DNA from: Anaerotignum lactatifermentans
GTDB lineage: Bacteria > Bacillota > Clostridia > Lachnospirales > Anaerotignaceae
Assembly (NCBI RefSeq): GCF_016902535.1
Contig: NZ_JACSNY010000006.1
Span: 1 to 64,000, forward strand
Direction of reading: 5' to 3'
Length of the DNA: 64,000 bases
This document shows, piece by piece, positions 24,993 to 33,866 of the stretch. The notes under the pieces were generated by a model that worked only from the letters and a program-made list of their open reading frames with translations, searched no databases and was not told the DNA's origin. Position numbers and translations under genes: made by a program. Each line of letters opens with the position of its first letter. Within the stretch, counting starts at the first letter, position 1.

Positions 24993-26114
24993 TTAAGGTC
25001 TTACGGATTCTCTCAGTTCAGCAACAGCGTTTGTTTCATCGCCGATCGCACTGGGAACATCAACATCACCATTGGATACAGCTGCGATTGCTGCGTCAAC
25101 AGATTCTTTTACGCCGTCGGGAACGATTGTCGCATAGTTTTTATCTGTAACCATGCCAACGCCGCCTTCGTTGCTGCCGATCAGGATCTGCTGGCCAAAC
25201 ATTTCTTCGCCTGCATCCCACTGGTCAAAGAACCATACCAGAGAGTCGCCGATGTTTTTCAGACCGGATGTCAATGTGATCGCTGCCATTTCAGCAGAGA
25301 ATGTTGCTTCCTGGTCGGAGTCAACACCGATGAAGTAAGCCTTGCCTGTTTCCAGACACGCTTCAGCTGCACCGTTACCTGCGTTGCCTGCTACGCCCCA
25401 GATAATGTCACAGTTGTTGTCGTTGATCATGGATTCAGCCAATTCTTTGCCCTTCGCGGGGTCAATGTAGTTGCCAATGTATCTTGTGTCAACCTTGATA
25501 TCAGGATTTACAGACTGTGCGCCCAGGATGTAGCCATACAGGAAGTCGTTGATTACAGGGCTGTCTACGCCGCCAACGAAACCGATTACTGCATCTTCGT
25601 TGATTTTGTCAACGCTGGTATCTGTTGTCATCGCTGCTGCGAAAGCACCGATCATGTAGCCCAGGTCGTTCTGTGCATAGCTCAGATTTACTACGTTGGG
25701 CAGTGTGTAAGTTGTGTCATCATAGATCAGGTATTTCTGATCGGGATATTTTTCAGACACATTTTTCAGGTATTCGGACATCTGATAAGTACCGATAACG
25801 ATCAGATCGTATTCGCCGGAAGCGGATACTTCATCCAGATAGCCTTCCCATTTTGCTTCGTCTTCTGTGGAACCACCCATTTCAATGGTTGTGTAAGTGA
25901 TTCTGCCAGCTTCCTGTAGTTCTGCCAGACCAGCTTCCGCAGAGTCGAAGAAGGATTTGTCGCCCAGGTTACCATTAACCAGGTTGCAGACATTGTAAAC
26001 CTTCTGATCGCCGCTTGCTGTGTCATCAGTTGTGGTGTCGCCGCCACCGCCGCAGCCTGCCAGCATGGAAACTGTCAGAGTGGAAGCCAGCAACAGAGAA
26101 AGTAACTTCTTCAT
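24993..26114 (-). CDS. BMP family nucleoside-binding lipoprotein
   Basis: 373 residues with a lipoprotein signal peptide MKKLLSLLLASTLTVSMLAGCGG (lipobox LAGC). The mature protein matches the BMP/PnrA/Med family: VCNLVNGNLGDKSFFDSAEAGL near the start, VIGTYQMSEYL, NLSYAQNDLGYMIGAFAA, and VGGVDSPVINDFLYGYILGAQ. The family binds purine or pyrimidine nucleosides on the cell surface. I chose the ATG at 26114 (AAGGGAGA upstream) over an earlier frame start. It is the first gene of the nucleoside uptake and cleavage operon. Confidence 0.92.
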   Translation of the reverse strand: MKKLLSLLLASTLTVSMLAGCGGGGDTTTDDTASGDQKVYNVCNLVNGNLGDKSFFDSAEAGLAELQEAGRITYTTIEMGGSTEDEAKWEGYLDEVSASGEYDLIVIGTYQMSEYLKNVSEKYPDQKYLIYDDTTYTLPNVVNLSYAQNDLGYMIGAFAAAMTTDTSVDKINEDAVIGFVGGVDSPVINDFLYGYILGAQSVNPDIKVDTRYIGNYIDPAKGKELAESMINDNNCDIIWGVAGNAGNGAAEACLETGKAYFIGVDSDQEATFSAEMAAITLTSGLKNIGDSLVWFFDQWDAGEEMFGQQILIGSNEGGVGMVTDKNYATIVPDGVKESVDAAIAAVSNGDVDVPSAIGDETNAVAELRESVRP

Positions 26115-26165
26115 AGTGAATCTCCCTTTCTTCTTGTTCTTTTTTTCGGTTGACAATGAACAAAA

Positions 26166-26227
26166 GCCTCTCCCCGAGAGGTTTTTCAATTCTTTTTCAG
26201 TTTACATCATATATCTATTATTGTCAA
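26166..26227 (-). promoter_or_regulatory. Promoter and leader hairpin of the nucleoside operon
   Basis: Minus strand TTGACA (26227-26222), 17-base spacer, TAAACT (26204-26199). The roughly 80-base leader starts with a short GC-rich hairpin, CCTCTC-GGG-GAGAGG (26181-26167), followed by CTTTTG. I see no purine riboswitch signature, so the hairpin may be a weak attenuator or only an mRNA stabiliser. The remaining 26228-26377 is AT-rich and empty of genes. Confidence 0.55.
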
Positions 26228-26377
26228 TAATTTCATAGAATACATTCCCGTTTTTGTATATTATGTGTATTAAAATCCGACATTTTCCAAATATTCCCCT
26301 TTTTTCTGCCGCTGCCGCCCTTGTTTTTCATAGATTGTGCTTGTATTTCTGATAGATCCGGACAGTATTTTTTATAT

Positions 26378-26412
26378 AAAAAAAGCGTGGTTTCCCCACA
26401 GGAAAACCACGC
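26378..26412 (-). terminator. Terminator after yajC
   Basis: Minus-strand stem GCGTGGTTT with AAACCACGC and a short loop, followed by seven T residues. Confidence 0.85.
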
Positions 26413-26424
26413 GAATATTTATGC

Positions 26425-26880
26425 TCAGCCTCTTCTGAACAGACCTTTTTTCTTAGGCTTTTCCTCTTCGGGAGGTGCCTCGTTGGTCATGTTGGGCTCT
26501 CTCTTGCCGTATACCTCGCCTCTGGCTACCGGTACACGCACCCCTTTGTTCAGACCGAACTCGATGATGAAGCAATCATATGTCATGTCTACAACTTTGC
26601 CGTACAGACCGCTGTTGGTAACAACCATATCGCCGATCTGGATAGCGTTTCTCTGTTCTGCCAGCGCCTTTTCTCTTTTCTGTGTGGGGCGGAAGGACAG
26701 GAAATACATAATTACAACCAGGGCGATCACGTATACGATTACGATCGTAAAACCGTTGCTGCCGCTCAAAAATCCGCCGAACAGACCGCTGCTGGTTGTT
26801 TCCGCAGCTGCCTGTGTTTCACTGCCGGTGGGTGTAATGACTGTGCTGGAATCCAGCAAAAATCTCATCCATTCATTCAT
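26425..26880 (-). CDS. yajC: Preprotein translocase accessory subunit YajC
   Basis: 151 residues. A single membrane helix (FTIVIVYVIALVVIMYFLSFRPTQKREKALAEQ) and the cytoplasmic SH3-like part IQIGDMVVTNSGLYGKVVDM are the family hallmarks. The N-terminal 40 residues are a Ser/Thr/Ala-rich extension, and the C-terminus is a Pro/Glu/Lys-rich tail (EAPPEEEKPKKKGLFRRG); both make it longer than the usual 90-110. YajC binds SecDF at the Sec translocon. It follows tgt by 83 bases, a gene order seen widely in bacteria. Confidence 0.93.
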   Translation of the reverse strand: MNEWMRFLLDSSTVITPTGSETQAAAETTSSGLFGGFLSGSNGFTIVIVYVIALVVIMYFLSFRPTQKREKALAEQRNAIQIGDMVVTNSGLYGKVVDMTYDCFIIEFGLNKGVRVPVARGEVYGKREPNMTNEAPPEEEKPKKKGLFRRG

Positions 26881-26963
26881 TTGTTTTCTCTCCTAACATC
26901 CTATGGTTTCAAAAAATATACAAAGATATTATATCTAAGAAATGTATCAGCGTCAAGGAAATA

Positions 26964-28097
26964 TTACTTCCCATTCTGTGCGAAGCCCTCCAGCTTCGCT
27001 TTTTTATAAGCGGGGAAACGTTCCTCATCCAGTGCCTGGCGGATCTCCTCCATCATGGTATTAAAGAAATACAGATTATGCATAACGCACAGACGCATGG
27101 CCAGCATTTCCTTAGCCTTGAAAAGATGGCGGATATAAGCCTTGGTATAGCGCTGGCAGGTAGGACACTGACAGGTAGGGTCAATGGGCGTATCATCCAG
27201 CTCATACTTAGCGTTCAAAAGATTCAGCTTGCCCTGATTGGTATAGACATGGGCATGGCGTCCGTTTCTGGCCGGCAGTACACAGTCAAAGAAGTCAACG
27301 CCGCGTTCTACGGCTTCCAGAATATTTTCCGGCGTGCCTACGCCCATCAGATAGGTGGGCTTGTTCTGGGGCAGGTAAGGCACCACTTCCTCAATGATAT
27401 GGTACATCTCCGCATGGGTCTCCCCTACAGCCAGACCGCCGATGGCATACCCGTCCAGATCCATTTCCGAGATCCGTTTGGCATGCTCGATTCGGATATC
27501 GGCATAAGTTGCTCCCTGGTTGATGCCGAAAAGCATCTGTTTTTTATTGATGGTATCCTCCAGACTGTTCAGTCTTGCCATCTCTTTTTTGCACCGTTCC
27601 AGCCACCGCGTTGTTCTGGCCACGGAATTTTCCACATAAGGGCGTTCCGCCGGAATACCGATGCACTCGTCAAAGGCCATAGCAATGGTAGAGGCCAGAT
27701 TGGACTGGATACGCATACTTTCCTCTGGCCCCATAAAGATTTTTCTGCCATCAATATGGGAATTGAAATATACGCCTTCCTCCGTGATCTTGCGCAGGGT
27801 TGTCAGGGAAAACACCTGGAACCCGCCGGAGTCTGTCAAAATGGGCTTATCCCAGACCATAAACTTATGGAGGCCGCCCAGTTTTTTCACCACCTCATCA
27901 CCGGGACGCAGGTGCAGATGGTAGGTATTGGAAAGCTCCACCTGGCACTTCACACGTTCCAGATCCTCCGTGGAAAGAGCGCCCTTGATGGCTGCCGCTG
28001 TACCAACGTTCATAAATACCGGTGTCTGGATCACCCCATGAGGGGTATGAAATTCTCCCCGCTTGGCTCTGCCGCAGGTTTTCAATAATCGATACAT
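26964..28097 (-). CDS. tgt: Queuine tRNA-ribosyltransferase
   Basis: 377 residues. It exchanges the wobble guanine of tRNAs with GUN anticodons for preQ1. Motifs seen are ILTDSGGFQVFSL with the base-binding Asp, the catalytic Asp region FFDCVLPARNGRHAHVY, GGLAVGE, and the zinc site CQCPTCQRYTKAYIRHLFKAKE-x-H. I chose the ATG at 28097 because GAGGAG precedes it; the ATG 12 bases earlier contains that site. It forms a unit with yajC. Confidence 0.95.
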   Translation of the reverse strand: MYRLLKTCGRAKRGEFHTPHGVIQTPVFMNVGTAAAIKGALSTEDLERVKCQVELSNTYHLHLRPGDEVVKKLGGLHKFMVWDKPILTDSGGFQVFSLTTLRKITEEGVYFNSHIDGRKIFMGPEESMRIQSNLASTIAMAFDECIGIPAERPYVENSVARTTRWLERCKKEMARLNSLEDTINKKQMLFGINQGATYADIRIEHAKRISEMDLDGYAIGGLAVGETHAEMYHIIEEVVPYLPQNKPTYLMGVGTPENILEAVERGVDFFDCVLPARNGRHAHVYTNQGKLNLLNAKYELDDTPIDPTCQCPTCQRYTKAYIRHLFKAKEMLAMRLCVMHNLYFFNTMMEEIRQALDEERFPAYKKAKLEGFAQNGK

Positions 28098-28227
28098 AGT
28101 TCTCCTCATTTCTGTCTTTTCATCATAGCATCTTTACTATCATATCCTGTTTTCCCCTTGATTTCAAGAAAAAAACGCTGTTTTGGCAAAAAATCCCTTT
28201 CTTTTTGCCCGGCTTTTGCCCCTTCCC

Positions 28228-28256
28228 TTGACAGGGCTCTCCCGGTGCATTATCTT
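28228..28256 (+). promoter_or_regulatory. Promoter of the rRNA methyltransferase gene
   Basis: TTGACA (28228-28233), 17-base spacer, TATCTT (28251-28256), about 45 bases ahead of the start codon. Confidence 0.65.
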
Positions 28257-28301
28257 ATTTATATCGGCAAAAAGAGATTACAGAAAGAACGGAGAAACCA
28301 T

Positions 28302-29435
28302 ATGAGCATACAACTGATCGCCACCACCACCTTTGGCCTGGAAGCCGTTGTCAAACGGGAATGTCAGGCTTTGGGCTTTGAGAATATCAAAACATACGAC
28401 GGCAAGGTAGAATTTACCGGCACAGAAGCCGATATTGTCAAGGCAAATCTGTGGCTGCGCTGCGCGGGCCGTGTCTGGGTAAAAATGGGCACCTTCACAG
28501 CCGTAACCTTTACAGAGCTGTTTGACCAGACAAAGGCCCTGCCCTGGGCAGACTGGATTCCCGAGGACGGCAAATTCACCGTTGTGGGAAAATCCGTTAA
28601 ATCCACCCTGTTCAGTGTTTCCGACTGCCAGGCCATTGTAAAAAAGGCCGTTGTGGAAAAATTGAAACAGACCTACAAAACAGACTGGTTCGACGAAACC
28701 GGCGCCTCTTACACCATTCAGGTAGGCATTCTAAAGGATGTGGTCACACTGGCCATCGACACCAGCGGCTCCGGCCTGCATATGCGGGGCTATCGTGCCA
28801 ACGCCCTGGACGCGCCCCTGAAGGAGACCCTGGCCTCCGCCATGATCCAGCTGAGCTACTGGCGGAAGGACCGTATCCTGTTAGATCCCTTCTGCGGCTC
28901 CGGCACCATTCCCATTGAGGCCGCCATGATCGCCCGGAACATCGCCCCCGGCATCCATCGCAAATTCGCCTCCGAAGAATGGAAACGCATCGGCAAGGAC
29001 CTTTGGAAACAGGCCAGAATGGAGGCTTATCAGGCCATCGACTATGACGCTATGCCGCAAATCTACGGCAGCGATATTGACCCTGCCGCCATCGAACTGG
29101 CCAAAGCCAACGCGGAAAAAGCCGGTGTGGATGACTGCATCACCTTTACGGTCTGCCCCTGCCAGGAAATTACATTACCTGGGAAATACGGCGTTATGAT
29201 TACCAACCCGCCCTACGGCGAACGTCTGGGGGAATTGAAGGAAGTAGAGAATATGTACCGCGCTTTGGGCGGCATCATGAAGGAGGATACCACATGGTCT
29301 ACCTATCTCATCACTTCCATGGAATATTTCGAATCCCTTTTCGGCAGAAAAGCCGACAGAAAGCGGAAATTATTCAATGGCCGCATCAAAACGGATTATT
29401 ACCAGTTTGAAGGCCCCAGACCACCCAGAAAATAA
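28302..29435 (+). CDS. THUMP-domain class I SAM-dependent RNA methyltransferase (RlmL/YpsC-like)
   Basis: 377 residues. It begins MSIQLIATTTFGLEAVVKRECQALG, then a THUMP RNA-binding region to about residue 155, and a Rossmann methyltransferase with LLDPFCGSGTIPIEAAMIARNIAPG (SAM loop), GSDIDPAAIELAKANAEKAG and the N-x-PYGERLG catalytic motif (MITNPPYGERLG), typical of N2-guanine methylation of 23S rRNA. The ATG at 28302 has GGAG eight bases upstream. Monocistronic and divergent from tgt. Confidence 0.9.
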   Translation: MSIQLIATTTFGLEAVVKRECQALGFENIKTYDGKVEFTGTEADIVKANLWLRCAGRVWVKMGTFTAVTFTELFDQTKALPWADWIPEDGKFTVVGKSVKSTLFSVSDCQAIVKKAVVEKLKQTYKTDWFDETGASYTIQVGILKDVVTLAIDTSGSGLHMRGYRANALDAPLKETLASAMIQLSYWRKDRILLDPFCGSGTIPIEAAMIARNIAPGIHRKFASEEWKRIGKDLWKQARMEAYQAIDYDAMPQIYGSDIDPAAIELAKANAEKAGVDDCITFTVCPCQEITLPGKYGVMITNPPYGERLGELKEVENMYRALGGIMKEDTTWSTYLITSMEYFESLFGRKADRKRKLFNGRIKTDYYQFEGPRPPRK

Positions 29436-29445
29436 TAGAAAATAT

Positions 29446-29500
29446 CAAAAAAAGGGATTTCCCTAGTCTTTTTCAGACATTGGGAAATCCCTTTTCTTTC
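29446..29500. terminator. Bidirectional terminator between convergent genes
   Basis: A 13-pair stem, AAAGGGATTTCCC with GGGAAATCCCTTT, encloses a small GTCT/AGAC stem. Runs of A on the left and TTTCTTT on the right allow it to work for both the methyltransferase gene and the nucleobase permease gene. Confidence 0.8.
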
Positions 29501-30908
29501 AGGCCTCTTCTTCCGGCCGTTCTTTTGGAAGAAGGATATTCAGTACAATCGCTACCATGGCTGCGGGCACAATACCGGAACCGCCGAAAATCAGCTGAAC
29601 CGCAGAAGGCGCAGACGCAAGAATACTGCTGTTGGCACCCATACCATAGCCAACGCCCAAAGCCACAGAAAGAATGGTCAGATTTCTGGGTGTCATGGGT
29701 TCCTTTGTTACCAGCTGGATACCACTGACAACGATGGAAGAAAACATCATGACTGCCGCGCCGCCCAGTACAGACTGGGGCATAATGGAAACCAGCGCTC
29801 CCAGCTTCGGCACCAGACCGCAAAGGATCAGGAAAATCGCGCCCACAGACAGCGCCGTCCGATTGACTACTTTTGTCATGGTTACCAGACCAACATTCTG
29901 GCTGAAGGAAGTATTTGGCATAACACCAAAGATAGCCGCCAGAGAAGACCCGATACCATCACAGATGACGCCCCCGGACAATTCTTTGTCTGTGGCCTCT
30001 CGGCCCATGCCGCCTTCCATAACGCCGGAAATATCGCCGACTGTTTCCACCGCTGTTACAATAAACATAATCAGAACCGGCAGAATCGCTCTCCAGTCAA
30101 ATACAATCTTTACAGGCATAATGGAGGGAATGGCGAACCATGCCGCCTCTTTCACTTTATCCCAGTTCAGAACCCAGGATTTTGTATATTCCACACCGTC
30201 GGCCGTAACGCCTGTATGCGGCAGCACTGCGCCCATAATCAAAGCCGCGATATAGCCTGCCACAATGCCAATCAAAATAGAAGAACTGCTGGTCACGCCC
30301 TTTGTGCCATGCTTTACTGCCAGGATCACCACCAGAACGAAGCAGGCCAGAAGCAGGTTCTCCATGGAACCAAAGTCTAAGGCGCCGCTGCCGCCGCCAA
30401 AGGACGCAATCCCCACAGAGATCAGAGACAAACCGATGGACAGCACCACAGTACCCGTTACGATCGGCGGGAAAAATCTTCTTAAGGGTTTCAGGAAAAA
30501 TCCCAGTACCCCTTCCATCAAACCGCCAATAATAGAAGCGCCCATAATCGCCCCATAGGAAAGCACACCGCCGCCCATAGTAGCAACGACACTATTGAAT
30601 ACACCAATAAAACCGGAGCTTGTCCCCATAATAATCGGCACCTTGCCGCCGATGGGACCAATGGCGAACAACTGAATCAGTGTTACCAGACCTGCGATCC
30701 ACATGGCATTTTGCAGCAGGCTGACCTGAAGTTCCTCGAACTCACTGCCGACTCCCAGGCCGCAGGCACCGGTAATAATCAAAATCGGTGTCAGGTTCCC
30801 CACGAACATTGCCAGTACATGCTGAAGCCCCAGAGGAATCGCTTCTTTCAACGGCATTTTTCCGTAGAACTGAAACGCCATCCCCTTTTTTTTGTTTTCC
30901 GTTTCCAT
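29499..30908 (-). CDS. Xanthine/uracil permease family protein (NCS2)
   Basis: 469 residues, 12-14 membrane segments, nucleobase:cation symporter-2 family. Signature regions are PLGLQHVLAMFVGNLTPILIITGA, the QLFAIGPIGGKVPIIMGTSSGFIGV strand-helix region, and the substrate-site motif AVETVGDISG followed by GVICDGIGSSLAAIFGVMPNTSFSQNVGLV. The spacing and NTSFSQN motif fit xanthine or uric acid carriers (PbuX/PucJ type) rather than uracil carriers (NTTYGEN). Monocistronic with its own promoter. It probably salvages purine bases. No guanine or xanthine riboswitch is seen in its short leader. Confidence 0.9.
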   Translation of the reverse strand: METENKKKGMAFQFYGKMPLKEAIPLGLQHVLAMFVGNLTPILIITGACGLGVGSEFEELQVSLLQNAMWIAGLVTLIQLFAIGPIGGKVPIIMGTSSGFIGVFNSVVATMGGGVLSYGAIMGASIIGGLMEGVLGFFLKPLRRFFPPIVTGTVVLSIGLSLISVGIASFGGGSGALDFGSMENLLLACFVLVVILAVKHGTKGVTSSSSILIGIVAGYIAALIMGAVLPHTGVTADGVEYTKSWVLNWDKVKEAAWFAIPSIMPVKIVFDWRAILPVLIMFIVTAVETVGDISGVMEGGMGREATDKELSGGVICDGIGSSLAAIFGVMPNTSFSQNVGLVTMTKVVNRTALSVGAIFLILCGLVPKLGALVSIMPQSVLGGAAVMMFSSIVVSGIQLVTKEPMTPRNLTILSVALGVGYGMGANSSILASAPSAVQLIFGGSGIVPAAMVAIVLNILLPKERPEEEA

Positions 30909-30941
30909 ATCCTTCTCCCTTTCTTTCTATATTCTTGTCTG

Positions 30942-30970
30942 ATTATAGAAAAAATGTCTTCTTTTGTAAA
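30942..30970 (-). promoter_or_regulatory. Promoter of the nucleobase permease gene
   Basis: Minus strand TTTACA (30970-30965), 17-base spacer, TATAAT (30947-30942), about 34 bases before the start codon, leaving a leader too short for a riboswitch. Confidence 0.75.
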
Positions 30971-31014
30971 GATATCTTTTCCTTTTTTCCGGAACAATTT
31001 CATATTTTATAGAA

Positions 31015-31065
31015 ACAGAAAAAAACACGGAGCAAATGTATCTCATTTGTTCCGTGTTTCTTTTT
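31015..31065. terminator. Terminator after the aminotransferase gene
   Basis: A 16-base stem, AAACACGGAGCAAATG with CATTTGTTCCGTGTTT (one mismatch), with seven T residues on the minus strand. It ends the YkvI-aminotransferase operon. Confidence 0.8.
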
Positions 31066-31133
31066 CATAACGCCCCCTGCGAAATATCAGAAACATTCGC
31101 AGCTATTTACTTCCCTCCCCGGGAAAATACGAA

Positions 31134-32480
31134 TTACCAGCCCTGACGGAACTGCATTACATCGTCAGAGATCTGGCCATTCAGATATTCACTGATAGAT
31201 TCTTCCAGAATATCGAAGCCTTTTTCCAGATTTTCCGCTTTGATATTCAGCGGCGGCTGGATACGCAGAATATTGGCTGCCAGAGAGATTACCAGCAGGC
31301 CTTTTTCATAGGAGCGGTACAGGATCTTAAATGTACCGTCGCTGTCAGGTGTTCTTTCCCCATCTTCGCCTTTTTTGCTGATGATGATGCCGCGGGACAT
31401 GGCGATGCCCTGATTGCCCGCTACCAATTCGGGGAATTTTTCCTCCAGCTGTTTCAGACGGCGGTTCATAATTTCTGTATTTCTAGCCAGGATTCCCTGG
31501 AATTCTTCGCCCTTCATGTAGTCAAAGGCTGCCATACCGGCGGTGCAGGCCATCGCATTGCCGCCCAGTGTGAACAGGTGCGCAGGTGCGGGCAGTGTAT
31601 CCATGATCTCGCTTCTTGCCATGAACGCGCCCAGCGTCAGGCTGCCGCCAACGGATTTGCCCATGATGATGCCGTCAGGAACGATGCCGTAGTTTTCAAT
31701 GGCGAACCATTTGCCTGTACGGAAGAATGCCTGCTGTACTTCCTCAGAAATAAAGAGGATGCCATACTTTTTGCACAGCGCATACAGTTTTTTCATGAAA
31801 ATAGGATGCGCGGGAATCAGCCCTGCGTCGCCCTGTACCGGCTCAATGATAACAGCCGCTACTTCTTCCGCTACCAGGTAGGTGCTGAAGGCACGCTCTA
31901 TTTCCATCAGACAATTCTTTTCACATTCCTCGTCGGGCACATTGTTGCCAAAGAAGGGGAAACAATAGATATCCGGCAGGAAAGGTCCCATGCCCTTACG
32001 CATTCTTGTGGTAACGGTGGTCATGGAAGATGCGCCAAAGGTATTGCCATGATAACCATTGATAAATGTAATGATCTTTGTTCTGCCGGTGTATGCTCTC
32101 GCGAATTTTACGGCAGCGTCATTAGCGTCGGAACCACAGTTGCCGAATACGACTTTTACATCTCCGCCGCCGGGATATACAGATGCCAGACGTTCCGCAT
32201 ACTCAATGGAAGTACGTCCATAGGTATAAGCGATGGAGTACTGTGTGAATTTTTCCAGCTGCTCCTTCAGCGCTTTTGTTACCACATCATTGCAGCTGCC
32301 CAGATTCAGGGAAGAGGCGCTGCTCAAAAAGTCGATAAAGCCATTGCCGTCCTCATCATAGATCATATCGTCCTTGGCGTGTTCTACTACCAGAGGAAAA
32401 TAAGACAGATGCTGTGTCGGCGCCAAAACTTTTTTATCTCTTGCAACCCATTCATTGCATTTTGTCGTGTTCAATGCCAT
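31134..32480 (-). CDS. Class III PLP-dependent aminotransferase
   Basis: 448 residues, aminotransferase class III (ornithine/acetylornithine/4-aminobutyrate superfamily; also includes amino-acid racemases). Visible: FGNCGSDANDAAVKFARAYTG (phosphate loop), FINGYHGNTFGASS, IIEPVQGDAG, GIIMGKSVGG with the PLP lysine, and LFTLGGNAMACTAG. The site that normally reads DEVQ reads SEEVQQ, so the Asp contacting the PLP ring nitrogen appears to be Glu. I chose the ATG at 32480, ten bases after GGAG. It follows a YkvI-type transporter gene, so the two probably handle one amino acid; amine donor and product are not predictable. Confidence 0.82.
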   Translation of the reverse strand: MALNTTKCNEWVARDKKVLAPTQHLSYFPLVVEHAKDDMIYDEDGNGFIDFLSSASSLNLGSCNDVVTKALKEQLEKFTQYSIAYTYGRTSIEYAERLASVYPGGGDVKVVFGNCGSDANDAAVKFARAYTGRTKIITFINGYHGNTFGASSMTTVTTRMRKGMGPFLPDIYCFPFFGNNVPDEECEKNCLMEIERAFSTYLVAEEVAAVIIEPVQGDAGLIPAHPIFMKKLYALCKKYGILFISEEVQQAFFRTGKWFAIENYGIVPDGIIMGKSVGGSLTLGAFMARSEIMDTLPAPAHLFTLGGNAMACTAGMAAFDYMKGEEFQGILARNTEIMNRRLKQLEEKFPELVAGNQGIAMSRGIIISKKGEDGERTPDSDGTFKILYRSYEKGLLVISLAANILRIQPPLNIKAENLEKGFDILEESISEYLNGQISDDVMQFRQGW

Positions 32481-32519
32481 TTCACTCACGCTCCTAAATA
32501 TCTTTGTCCCAGACTACAA

Positions 32520-32545
32520 ACGTTTGCCGAAAAATCGGCAAACGT
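32520..32545 (-). repeat. Intercistronic hairpin in the transporter-aminotransferase operon
   Basis: A perfect 11-bp stem, ACGTTTGCCGA with TCGGCAAACGT, and a four-base loop, without a T-tract. It probably stabilises or separates the two mRNA segments. Confidence 0.6.
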
Positions 32546-32568
32546 CTGTAATGTTTGATACCTCTCTG

Positions 32569-33672
32569 TTATTTTACGTCTTTTGCTTTGACGATTTTGT
32601 AAATACCAAAAGTCAATACTGGAATTACGTATACGATAAAGAATACCCATGCCAATGTACCGTAACCTTTGGAGATCAGTGCTGTCAGACCAGCTGTGGA
32701 AATGAATACTGCCAGAACCAGCAGACCAGCTGCGGTAACAGGTGTTGTCCACTTGGGAACTTCTTTGCCCTTTGCTACCATAGCGCCTTCGATACGGTCT
32801 GTTACAGAGTAGATCAGGCCGGAACCTGTTTCGATCAAAGTACCGAACAGTACGATCTGGAATACATACTGCAACCAAGGCATGTTCATCTGTGTCAGGA
32901 TGTAGTTAACAGGCAGTTCTTCGTCGATGATGACAGGATAGAAACTGCACATAGCCACAAACAGGATGATACCGGGCAGAATACCGATTACGCCGGCGAT
33001 CAGACCGGAGCAGAACGCTTCTTTCTTTGTATCACAGTGTTTGATGGTATACAGTACCGCAATGATGATGGCCAGATTGTAGAACGCGTACTGGAAACCA
33101 CCCATTGCCCAGTTGCCTGTTACGGGAACGGAAGCGAAATTCGCGCCGATATCGCCGCTGTAGTTTACAAATACCAGGATCAGGAACAGGATATAAACGC
33201 CGTACAATACGAAGGACCATACGGAAAGAACTTTTTCGATCAGTTCAGAACCATTGATAACCAGCAGGAATACGGCAACAGCCATACCGATGATGCCGAC
33301 CCATTTTGTAACGCCGAACAGCTCAAATACGATAGAACCTGCCGAAGCGGCTACAACGGCCAATACGATCATGATAAATACCAGATAGCAGATTTCGAAT
33401 ACGATCCAAAGAGGACCCATCAGCTGCTTCATAAAACTCTTGTAGTCATATTTTTTGAAAGTGTGTGCGAAAGCAAAGGAAATCGCACAGATAATGGACC
33501 AAGTCAGCAAAGATACGATACACATGGACAGCATGCCGCCCACAGGGCCGTAACCCATGAAGTACTCGATCAGCTCACGCCCTGTACCATAACCGCCGGC
33601 GATAACGCAGGACTGGAATACGATACCAGGTACAAAATACTTTTGAAAGCCTTTTGATGTTAATAAACTCAT
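32569..33672 (-). CDS. YkvI family membrane protein (putative amino acid transporter)
   Basis: 367 residues with about ten membrane segments. The start FQKYFVPGIVFQSCVIAGGYGTGRELIEYFMGYGP matches the YkvI family, which is distantly related to LeuT-fold amino acid transporters. The unwound glycine-rich stretch in the first helix (IAGGYGTGRE) is where substrate and ion would bind. Start supported by GGGGGAG. First gene of an operon with a class III aminotransferase, preceded by an unusually long leader. It likely imports or exports the amino acid used by that enzyme. Confidence 0.8.
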   Translation of the reverse strand: MSLLTSKGFQKYFVPGIVFQSCVIAGGYGTGRELIEYFMGYGPVGGMLSMCIVSLLTWSIICAISFAFAHTFKKYDYKSFMKQLMGPLWIVFEICYLVFIMIVLAVVAASAGSIVFELFGVTKWVGIIGMAVAVFLLVINGSELIEKVLSVWSFVLYGVYILFLILVFVNYSGDIGANFASVPVTGNWAMGGFQYAFYNLAIIIAVLYTIKHCDTKKEAFCSGLIAGVIGILPGIILFVAMCSFYPVIIDEELPVNYILTQMNMPWLQYVFQIVLFGTLIETGSGLIYSVTDRIEGAMVAKGKEVPKWTTPVTAAGLLVLAVFISTAGLTALISKGYGTLAWVFFIVYVIPVLTFGIYKIVKAKDVK

Positions 33673-33866
33673 ACTTTCTCCCCCTTTAACTTTTTATTTT
33701 TCTTTGAAAATACAAGTTGGTGCCTTTCTCCGGCCAAAGCCGTTTTTTCTTTTGTAGTTCATGGTAATGTATAATTCCGTCGTTAGCTAACTCCCATTGC
33801 ATCCGCCATATTTCGTTGTGTTTTCCAAACAGTTTAAATATAGTAAATGCAATTTACTTGTATTTT
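33673..33866 (-). promoter_or_regulatory. Long untranslated leader of the YkvI operon, bracketed by an inverted repeat
   Basis: About 180 bases separate the promoter from the ykvI start. AAAATACAAGT (33707-33717) and ACTTGTATTTT (33856-33866) are a perfect 11-bp inverted repeat bounding it. Inside are a seven-pair hairpin (AGTAAAT-TGC-ATTTACT on the minus strand), a competing pair ATTGCAT/ATGCAAT, a palindrome GTTAGCTAAC, and a CGGC-TTTG-GCCG hairpin before the ribosome site. I do not recognise it as a known riboswitch. It could be a structured RNA or a pair of operators; the right arm overlaps the -10 box. Confidence 0.45.

Noticed and set aside
30909-30970. Guanine/xanthine riboswitch ahead of the nucleobase permease
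   Set aside because: The promoter is only about 34 bases before the start codon, so no aptamer can fit.
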